Positions 1 through 4,599 of a DNA stretch of 5,365 nucleotides are shown piece by piece. Made by a program: the position numbers and the translations under genes. The notes under the pieces are model-generated. The model ran no database searches. It was not told the DNA's origin and saw nothing but the letters and a program-made list of their open reading frames with translations. Each line of letters opens with the position of its first letter. Within the stretch, counting starts at the first letter, position 1. Origin of the DNA: Tardiphaga sp. (GTDB taxonomy: Bacteria; Pseudomonadota; Alphaproteobacteria; Rhizobiales; Xanthobacteraceae); NCBI GenBank assembly GCA_028290325.1, contig JAQGJY010000459.1, positions 1 to 5,365 of the forward strand, in the 5' to 3' direction.

Positions 1-967
1 GCCGCATGATCTCATAGGTCGAGGCATCTTTCAGCATGCCGTCCTGATGGATGCCGCTTTCATGCGCGAACGCGTTCCGGCCGACGATCGCCTTGTTGTA
101 TTGAACCGGAAACGACGTGGCCGCCGAGACCAGCTTCGAGGCCCGCGTCAGCATCGTGGTGTCGATCTTGTTCCAGTACGGAAATTTGTCGTTGCGGACA
201 TTGATCGCCATCACGACCTCTTCGAGCGCGGCATTGCCGGCGCGCTCACCAATGCCGTTGATCGTGCATTCGATCTGCCGCGCGCCGCCGGCCAGGCCGG
301 CCAGCGAATTGGCGACGGCCATGCCGAGATCGTTGTGGCAATGCACGGAGAACACAGCCTTGTCGGAGTTCGGCACCCGCGTGATGAGCTCGCGCATGAA
401 GGCCGTGTATTCGTCGGGCGTCGTATAGCCGACGGTGTCGGGAATGTTCACCGTGGTCGCGCCGGCCTTGATGACGCTCTCGACGATGCGGCAGAGGAAC
501 TCCATCTCGCTGCGGGTGCCGTCTTCGGCCGACCATTCGACGTCGTCGATCAGGTTGCGGGCCCGCGTGACGTTGGCGATCGAGCGTTCGATCACGTCTT
601 CCGGAGTCATGTTCAGCTTGACGCGCATGTGCAGCGGCGACGTCGCGATCACCGTATGGACACGGCCGCGACGGCCGGCCTTGACCGCCTCGGCGCAGCG
701 GTCGATGTCTTTCGGATTGGCGCGCGACAGGCCGGCGATGATGGCGTTCTTCGAGCGACGGGAGATTTCCGACACCGCCTGAAAATCGCCCTCGGAGGTG
801 ATCGGGAAACCGGCCTCGATCACGTCCACGCCCATATCGTCGAGCATCTCGGCGACCTCGATCTTCTCCTCGAAGCTCATGGTCGCGCCGGGGCATTGCT
901 CGCCGTCGCGCAAGGTGGTGTCGAATATGATGACGCGGTCCTTGTCGGGCCTGTGGGGTGCAGTCAT
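1..967 (-). CDS. leuA: 2-isopropylmalate synthase, N-terminal 322 residues (cut by left edge)
   Basis: LeuA condenses 2-oxoisovalerate with acetyl-CoA to 2-isopropylmalate, the first committed step of leucine synthesis, in the cytoplasm. The visible part is the HMGL-like TIM-barrel catalytic domain. It opens with DTTLRDGEQCPGATM (residues 16-30), holding the catalytic Arg20 and the metal ligand Asp21. The other metal ligands are in VHCHNDLG (His209, His211) and GERAGNAALEE (Asn245). HESGIHQDG (302-310) follows, as in bacterial LeuA. The C-terminal regulatory domain that binds leucine is off the window; family members usually have a little over 500 residues, so about 60% is present. The ATG at 967 is chosen because AGAGGA lies 7 bases upstream and the family's conserved N terminus begins within ten residues of it. 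Homocitrate or citramalate synthase are the alternatives, but the motifs and the leucine-rich leader upstream favour LeuA. The visible reading frame is intact. Confidence 0.96.
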   Translation of the reverse strand, partial: MTAPHRPDKDRVIIFDTTLRDGEQCPGATMSFEEKIEVAEMLDDMGVDVIEAGFPITSEGDFQAVSEISRRSKNAIIAGLSRANPKDIDRCAEAVKAGRRGRVHTVIATSPLHMRVKLNMTPEDVIERSIANVTRARNLIDDVEWSAEDGTRSEMEFLCRIVESVIKAGATTVNIPDTVGYTTPDEYTAFMRELITRVPNSDKAVFSVHCHNDLGMAVANSLAGLAGGARQIECTINGIGERAGNAALEEVVMAINVRNDKFPYWNKIDTTMLTRASKLVSAATSFPVQYNKAIVGRNAFAHESGIHQDGMLKDASTYEIMR

Positions 968-974
968 GGGATTG

Positions 975-980
975 TCCTCT
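975..980 (-). promoter_or_regulatory. leuA ribosome-binding site
   Basis: AGAGGA on the minus strand, 7 bases before the ATG at 967. It supports this start over any alternative. The neighbouring CCCAG (983-979) could pair over 5 bases with either CTGGG in the attenuator loop, which might matter for translation, but that is only a possibility. Confidence 0.7.
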
Positions 981-995
981 GGGTCTTTGCGCCGG

Positions 996-1015
996 GCTTT
1001 TGAAAACCTTCAAGC
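996..1015 (-). other. Small possible hairpin just upstream of leuA
   Basis: On the minus strand GCTTGAA (1015-1009) can pair with TTC plus AAGC (1004-1002 and 999-996) around a GGTT loop with a two-base bulge. An alternative pairing is TTGAA with TTCAA (1013-1009 and 1004-1000). The stem is weak and mostly A/T. It lies between the attenuator hairpin and the leuA ribosome-binding site and contains the downstream copy of a 12-base direct repeat. A run of four T at 1006-1003 falls in the loop, so this is not an intrinsic terminator. Function is unknown. Confidence 0.25.
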
Positions 1016-1017
1016 GC
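1006..1017 (-). repeat. 12-base direct repeat, downstream copy
   Basis: GCGCTTGAAGGT on the minus strand, identical to the copy at 1218-1207. This copy lies about 40 bases before the leuA start and is not followed by a nearby start codon, unlike the upstream copy, which contains the leader peptide's ribosome-binding site. Confidence 0.6.
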
Positions 1018-1042
1018 GGATGGGAGCCGGTGATCTCACGAA

Positions 1043-1084
1043 CCCCTGAGTGCCCAGGCGAAAAGCCCAGACGGCGCTCAGGGG
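1043..1084 (-). terminator. Attenuator hairpin of the leuA leader (terminator or antiterminator arm)
   Basis: On the minus strand CCCCTGAG (1084-1077) is a perfect 8-bp inverted repeat of CTCAGGGG (1050-1043), and two G-U pairs could extend the base in RNA. The loop side carries two copies of CTGGGC (1070-1065 and 1057-1052). Between them GGC/GCC can add a small inner stem around TTTTC. The leader peptide's stop codon (1080-1078) lies inside the 5' arm, so a ribosome finishing the leader would cover that arm, while one stalled at the leucine codons (1101-1090) would leave it mostly free. That coupling is what attenuators use. The stem is followed by TTCGTGAG rather than a U-run, so it is not a textbook intrinsic terminator and could be the antiterminator instead. 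Confidence 0.6.
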
Positions 1085-1200
1085 CCGATAAGAAGCAGCA
1101 GCCCGCCGGGAAGGAGGCTGATCGCCGACAGCTGGGCAGCGGGACGCACGGCAATCGCCGCATCCCCGTTCACGCCCGTGCTGGTCCGGTCGATCCGCAT
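1078..1200 (-). CDS. Leucine-rich leader peptide of the leuA attenuator (40 aa)
   Basis: A short ORF, ATG at 1200 to TGA at 1078, between the transporter operon and leuA on the same strand. It ends in ISLLPGGLLLLIGP: seven of its 40 residues are leucine (24, 29, 30 and 34-37), and six of those fall within nine codons close to the stop. A terminal run of the regulated amino acid's codons, followed at once by a hairpin and then the biosynthetic gene, is the established pattern of ribosome-mediated attenuation (as in the enterobacterial leu, his and trp leaders). AAGGTGG lies 4 bases upstream of this ATG, which favours it over the in-frame upstream starts reaching 1383. Those would run into the transporter gene. 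The peptide's own sequence probably has no enzymatic role. The N-terminal half is longer than needed for attenuation alone. Confidence 0.85.
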   Translation of the reverse strand: MRIDRTSTGVNGDAAIAVRPAAQLSAISLLPGGLLLLIGP

Positions 1201-1204
1201 TCGT

Positions 1205-1212
1205 CCACCTTC
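1205..1212 (-). promoter_or_regulatory. Ribosome-binding site of the leader peptide
   Basis: GAAGGTGG on the minus strand, 4 bases before the ATG at 1200. It decides the start of the 40-residue leader. Part of it (GAAGGT) belongs to the 12-base repeat found again upstream of leuA. Confidence 0.65.
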
Positions 1213-1218
1213 AAGCGC
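1207..1218 (-). repeat. 12-base direct repeat, upstream copy
   Basis: GCGCTTGAAGGT on the minus strand, identical to 1017-1006. This copy overlaps the leader peptide's ribosome-binding site. A chance exact 12-base repeat within about 250 bases is unlikely, roughly a few in a thousand on a simple random model. Confidence 0.6.
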
Positions 1219-1261
1219 ATGATCGGCCCAAACCATTGAGAGACGGTTGCCGAGCGCGCGT

Positions 1262-1285
1262 ATTGTCATCTTTTTAGACGACAAT
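1262..1285. promoter_or_regulatory. 24-bp near-palindrome upstream of the leuA leader (possible operator)
   Basis: Plus-strand half-sites ATTGTCATC (1262-1270) and GACGACAAT (1277-1285) flank an A/T spacer TTTTTA. The outer six bases on each side are perfectly inverted. Counting one central mismatch that would be a G-U pair in minus-strand RNA, the arms are 9 bases long. It lies 62 bases before the leader start codon in an otherwise G/C-rich intergenic stretch and overlaps a possible -10 box. Dyad symmetry of this size fits a dimeric transcription factor site. Neither strand has a U-run after the stem, so an intrinsic terminator is unlikely. No regulator is assigned. Confidence 0.45.
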
Positions 1286-1300
1286 CGCTTTGCGCCGCAA
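1273..1300 (-). promoter_or_regulatory. Possible promoter for the leuA leader transcript
   Basis: On the minus strand TTGCGG (1300-1295) and TCTAAA (1278-1273) are spaced by 16 bases and resemble -35 and -10 boxes, matching 3 of 6 and 4 of 6 of the sigma-70-type consensus. The start would fall near 1266, giving a leader RNA of about 65 bases before the peptide start. The -10 box lies inside the near-palindrome. The match is weak, but the location is right and the stretch is the most A/T-rich of the gap. Confidence 0.3.
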
Positions 1301-1330
1301 TGGCAAAAGCAGGTCAGCAGCCCTGCCCTT

Positions 1331-2881
1331 TCATCGAGCGCCCTGATCCGCTCGGTTCTGGCCGAGCCAGCGCGCCACCGCATCCGGCGATTCCGATGAC
1401 GCTCTCAGATTGGCTTCGCGCATCAGATCGATACCGACCGCGCCGAGCAAGGGTTGCAGCGCGGCACGCAACTTGTCGTCCTTGGCCCGCTGCGGCGACA
1501 GCAGCACGATGGCGTCGTAAGGCGGGATCGCGGCCTGGGGATCATCCAGCACGACAAGATCGTATTTCGCGATCAGCCCATCGCTGGTGTAGCCGGCAAT
1601 GACATCGACCTCATCCGAGGCAACCGCGGCATACATAAAATCCGGCTGCATCGTGCGTTGCGCCTTGAACGCCAGCCCATACGCCCGTCGGATACCCGCC
1701 CATTCCGGACGCGAAAAGAACTCGTAGTCACCGGCGATCGTCATACCGCCGGCGCGCGCGGCGAGATCGGCCATGGTCTTGATGCCGAGCGCCCGCGCTT
1801 TGTCGCGCGGCATCACCAGCGCATAAGCGTTGGCGAAGCCGAGCTCGCCCAGCAGCGTGACCTTCGATCTGGTGAGATCGGCCTTCAGCGCGTCGAGCAA
1901 TTCGGCGCGTGGCCTGATATCGGTATGGCCGAACTGGTTGGCCCATAGCGTCCCCGAATAATCGACATAGACATCGATATCGCCGGTCTTGAGCGCATCG
2001 AAGATGACGTTGGAGCCGAGCCCTTCGCGGGTCGCGGCCGTCAGGCCTTGAGCGCGCAACGTCTGCGCGATCAGGCTGGACAGCACATATTGCTCGGTGA
2101 AGGTCTTGGCGCCGACGCGATACGCGGTCTTGGTCGCCGCGAGGCCCGGCAGCAGCGTCGCGGCCACCAATGCGATGACGCCCAGCGCGCCGATTGCCGT
2201 CTTGAGCCGGCTTGGCGCGCGCAAGCCGACTTCGATCAGCGCCAACAATTGATCGACGGCTAAAGCAAGCAAAGCTGCCGAAAAGCAGCCGAACAGCACA
2301 AACACCCAGTTCTGCGTCTGCAACCCGGCGAAGATGTAATTGCCCAGACTGGTCTGGCCGATCGGCGTGGACAACGTCGCCGTGCCGATCACCCACACGG
2401 CGGCGGTGCGAATGCCGGCCATCATCACCGGCAGAGCCAGTGGCAGCTCGACCATGGTCAGCGATTGACGCGGCGTCATGCCGACGCCTTTGGCGGCTTC
2501 GATCAGCGCGGGATCGACGCCGTCGAGCCCGGTGATCGTGTTGCGCAACACCGGCAACATCGAATACAGCGCCAACGCCAGCACCGCCGGCAGGAATCCG
2601 AACGCCGAGAAGCTGGCGCCGAACCATTGCAGCGACAATGCCGCCAGTGCCAGCAGCAGCGGATAAAACAATGCGAGCAGCGCCAGCCCCGGCACGGTCT
2701 GCACGACGCTGGCCAGACCGAGCAAAGCGCCGCGCATCAGCGGCCTGCCGCGTGCGATCAACGCCAGCGGCAGGCTGATCGCGAGACCCAGGGCAAGGGC
2801 CGCCGCGCTGACGCGGACATGGCTGCCGAGATAATCCGGCAAATGCGAGAAAGCCTCGGCCCAGCGCGGATCGGTCCACAT
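1331..2881 (-). CDS. Quaternary-amine-type ABC importer: permease fused to substrate-binding domain (516 aa)
   Basis: One polypeptide carries the inner-membrane channel and the periplasmic ligand-binding domain of an OpuC/OsmF-type importer. Residues about 20-225 are the permease, with several hydrophobic segments and the ATPase-contacting EAA loop EAAKGVG...ELPLALP (128-151). A last membrane segment (about 228-249) leads into an OpuAC-type binding domain from about 253. It starts YRVGAKTFTEQYVL and contains DVYVDYSGT (303-311), DYEFFSRPEWAG (385-396), VDVIAGYTSDG (425-435) and a DDPQAAIPPYDA segment (446-457). Expected ligands are glycine betaine, choline or carnitine. The same permease-binding-domain fusion occurs in the ergothioneine importer EgtU, so the ligand is not settled. 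The ATG at 2881 makes a TGATG overlap with the upstream ATPase stop; an in-frame GTG one codon earlier is possible. The gene is cotranscribed with that ATPase, and leuA lies downstream on the same strand. Confidence 0.92.
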   Translation of the reverse strand: MWTDPRWAEAFSHLPDYLGSHVRVSAAALALGLAISLPLALIARGRPLMRGALLGLASVVQTVPGLALLALFYPLLLALAALSLQWFGASFSAFGFLPAVLALALYSMLPVLRNTITGLDGVDPALIEAAKGVGMTPRQSLTMVELPLALPVMMAGIRTAAVWVIGTATLSTPIGQTSLGNYIFAGLQTQNWVFVLFGCFSAALLALAVDQLLALIEVGLRAPSRLKTAIGALGVIALVAATLLPGLAATKTAYRVGAKTFTEQYVLSSLIAQTLRAQGLTAATREGLGSNVIFDALKTGDIDVYVDYSGTLWANQFGHTDIRPRAELLDALKADLTRSKVTLLGELGFANAYALVMPRDKARALGIKTMADLAARAGGMTIAGDYEFFSRPEWAGIRRAYGLAFKAQRTMQPDFMYAAVASDEVDVIAGYTSDGLIAKYDLVVLDDPQAAIPPYDAIVLLSPQRAKDDKLRAALQPLLGAVGIDLMREANLRASSESPDAVARWLGQNRADQGAR

Positions 2882-3663
2882 CACGCGCCCTCCCGCGGCA
2901 GCAGCGCATGCAGGCGTGCGGCCTGCCGGCGCGGCGTGCTCATCAACTCGCTCACGTAGGGGTCATCGGTTTGCGCGAGTTCGGCGGGCGTCCCCTCCGC
3001 GAGCAGCTTGCCACCGCGCATCACCGCGACGCGATCCGCGAGCAGGATCGCTTCGGTGATATCGTGCGTGATCATGATGGTCGTGAGGTTCAGCTGCCTG
3101 TGGAGCGCGCGGTAGTCGTCACCGAGCGCGTCGCGCGTCAGCGGATCGAGCGCGCCGAACGGCTCGTCCATCAACACGATGCTCGGCGATGCCGCGAGCG
3201 CACGGGCGACGCCGACGCGCTGACGCTGTCCGCCGGACAATTCATGCGGGCGGCGATGTTTCATCGCGCCATCGAGCTGAACGAGATCGAGCAGTTCATC
3301 GACCCGCGCGGCAATGTCGGACTTCGCCGTGCCGAGCAGCTTCGGCGTGATGCCGATGTTGTCGGCGATGCTCAGATGTGGAAACAGCGCGCCACTTTGG
3401 AACACCGTGCCGACACCTCGCCGCAATGCGATCGGATCAACCTGCGCGATATCCTTGCCAGCGATCCGAATGATGCCGGCGTCCGGTGCGATCAGGCGGT
3501 TGGTCAGCCGCAGCAACGTCGTCTTGCCCGAGCCGGAGCCGCCGACAATGGCGAGGAATTCGCCTTTGGCGACGCCGAGCGACAGGTCATCGACCGCCTT
3601 GATCCGGCTATTGTCGAATCCTTTGCCGACATGCTCATAGGCAATCAGGGGCGATGGGACCAT
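2881..3663 (-). CDS. ABC importer ATPase, quaternary-amine (OpuCA/ProV-like) type, without CBS domains (260 aa)
   Basis: The cytoplasmic ATPase that powers the fused permease/binding protein encoded next. All nucleotide-binding motifs are intact: Walker A GGSGSGKT (41-48), Q-loop Gln89 in VFQSGALFP, signature LSGGQ (142-146), Walker B IVLMDE (162-167), D-loop ALD (171-173) and switch His200 in ITHD. The FQSGALFPHLS stretch and the partner gene place it with the glycine betaine/choline group. At 260 residues it stops soon after the ATPase core. OpuCA- and ProV-type proteins are considerably longer and carry tandem CBS domains that in OpuA-type systems sense ionic strength; none is here. The start ATG at 3663 has only a weak TAGG upstream. 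Its stop overlaps the next start as TGATG, indicating translational coupling. Confidence 0.93.
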   Translation of the reverse strand: MVPSPLIAYEHVGKGFDNSRIKAVDDLSLGVAKGEFLAIVGGSGSGKTTLLRLTNRLIAPDAGIIRIAGKDIAQVDPIALRRGVGTVFQSGALFPHLSIADNIGITPKLLGTAKSDIAARVDELLDLVQLDGAMKHRRPHELSGGQRQRVGVARALAASPSIVLMDEPFGALDPLTRDALGDDYRALHRQLNLTTIMITHDITEAILLADRVAVMRGGKLLAEGTPAELAQTDDPYVSELMSTPRRQAARLHALLPREGA

Positions 3664-3771
3664 GGCCTAGTGAAAGCAGACGCCGGTGGACGGGACAAGA
3701 GCCCGCCTGCCCCGCGCTGCCGTGTTGAGTTTCCCGCTTGCGCCCGCTACTCACGCCCAGGGGAGCAAACC
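3664..3771. promoter_or_regulatory. Divergent intergenic region between the two transporter operons
   Basis: These 108 bases must hold promoters for both divergent operons. Toward the plus strand, TTGAGT (3725-3730) and TACTCA (3748-3753) are spaced by exactly 17 bases, but the -10 match is poor. Toward the minus strand, TTGTCC and TTTCAC are also 17 apart, and they would place the start at or near the ATPase ATG, giving a leaderless or nearly leaderless mRNA. A short CGGG/CCCG inverted repeat (about 3692-3706) lies between the two. None of these is strong, and no clear operator was seen. Confidence 0.35.
3759..3765 (+). promoter_or_regulatory. Ribosome-binding site of the NitT/TauT ATPase
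   Basis: AGGGGAG, 6 bases before the ATG at 3772. This fixes the start there, although the reading frame stays open upstream to 2908 across the divergent ATPase gene. Confidence 0.75.
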
Positions 3772-4599
3772 ATGACGACCGGAACGACACATGCGGCCGT
3801 GGCGCTGGACGACGCCAGCGTCGCGTTCACCCTGGCTGACCGCAGCATCTATACGGCGGTCGAGCATGCGACGCTCGCGGTGGCGGACGGCGAGTTCGTC
3901 GCGATCGTCGGGCCGACCGGCTGCGGCAAGTCCACACTGCTGAATGTCGCCGCCGGGCTGCTCGCGCCGGCCGCCGGCACGGTCACGAGCTTTGGCGCGC
4001 CGCTGCGCGGCTTGAATAAGCAGGCCGGTTACCTGTTTCAAACCGATGCGTTGTTTCCGTGGAAGACGGCGATCGACAACATCGCGGTCGGCCTGGAAAT
4101 CGCCGGCACCGCGCGCGGCGAGGCTTTGGCGCGGGCCCAAGGCTGGCTCGATCAGGTCGGGCTCGGCGGCTTCGCCGGCCGTTATCCGCATATGATGTCG
4201 GGCGGCCAGCGCAAGCGCGTCGGCCTCGCGCAGGTGCTGATCCGCGATCCGAAGATCCTGCTGATGGACGAGCCATTCGGCCCACTTGACGCGCAGACGC
4301 GGCAGATCATGGGCAACCTGCTGCTCGATCTATGGAGCGCGGACCGCAAGGCCGTGTTGTTCGTCACCCACGATCTGGAAGAAGCCATCGCGTTGGCCGA
4401 CCGCGTGGTCATCATGTCGGCCGGGCCGCGCTCGCGGATCATTGGCGACTGGCGCGTCGCATTGCCGCGACCACGGGATATCTTTGAAGTCCGCCTGACG
4501 CCGGAGTTTCACGCTTTGCACCGCGAAATATGGGGCGTGCTCAAGGACGAGGTGATGACGGGTTACGCGCAGGCGGCGACGGCGGGGGCTGCGTCGTGA
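3772..4599 (+). CDS. NitT/TauT-family ABC importer ATPase (275 aa)
   Basis: The ATP-hydrolysing subunit of an importer in the nitrate/sulfonate/taurine family (SsuB, TauB, NrtD relatives). Walker A is GPTGCGKS (47-54), Q-loop Gln90 is in LFQTDALFPWKT, the signature is MSGGQRKR (142-149) with Met in place of the usual first Leu, Walker B is ILLMDE (162-167), the D-loop is GPLD (170-173), and the switch is His200 in VTHDLEEA. Subfamily evidence is the FPWKTAIDNI segment, the GPLDAQTR stretch, and the C-terminal LPRPRDIFEVR followed by a helical EFHALHREIW tail. The start at 3772 is set by AGGGGAG upstream. The stop overlaps the permease start by four bases (GTGA), so the two are one operon. Substrate cannot be read from the ATPase. 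Confidence 0.94.
   Translation: MTTGTTHAAVALDDASVAFTLADRSIYTAVEHATLAVADGEFVAIVGPTGCGKSTLLNVAAGLLAPAAGTVTSFGAPLRGLNKQAGYLFQTDALFPWKTAIDNIAVGLEIAGTARGEALARAQGWLDQVGLGGFAGRYPHMMSGGQRKRVGLAQVLIRDPKILLMDEPFGPLDAQTRQIMGNLLLDLWSADRKAVLFVTHDLEEAIALADRVVIMSAGPRSRIIGDWRVALPRPRDIFEVRLTPEFHALHREIWGVLKDEVMTGYAQAATAGAAS

Noticed and set aside
47..1003. 318-residue plus-strand open frame antisense to leuA
   Set aside because: Its Asp/Arg/His/Val-rich composition is typical of the antisense of a high-GC gene, and leuA explains the region fully.
246..1163. 305-residue minus-strand open frame overlapping leuA
   Set aside because: It is a shadow of leuA in another frame, rich in Arg, Gly and Pro, and has no recognisable domain.
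1262..1285. The near-palindrome as an intrinsic terminator of the transporter operon
   Set aside because: No U-run follows the stem in either orientation (the A/T run is in the loop), so an operator or RNA-structure role is more likely.
1201..1383. Longer in-frame starts for the leucine-rich leader, up to 101 residues
   Set aside because: The extension overlaps the end of the transporter gene and crosses the probable promoter and near-palindrome; the ATG at 1200 has its own ribosome-binding site.
2882..2884. GTG at 2884 as the start of the fused permease/binding protein
   Set aside because: It is possible, but the adjacent ATG at 2881 forms the usual TGATG coupling with the ATPase stop and is the stronger start codon; the difference is one residue.
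1728..2909. 393-residue minus-strand open frame overlapping the fused permease/binding protein
   Set aside because: It is Arg-rich, has no membrane segments or motifs, and is a frame-shifted shadow of the real gene.
2908..3771. Upstream in-frame extension of the plus-strand NitT/TauT ATPase, giving a 563-residue open frame
   Set aside because: The extra N-terminal part reads antisense through the well-supported minus-strand ATPase, has no domain sense, and a strong ribosome-binding site sits before the ATG at 3772.
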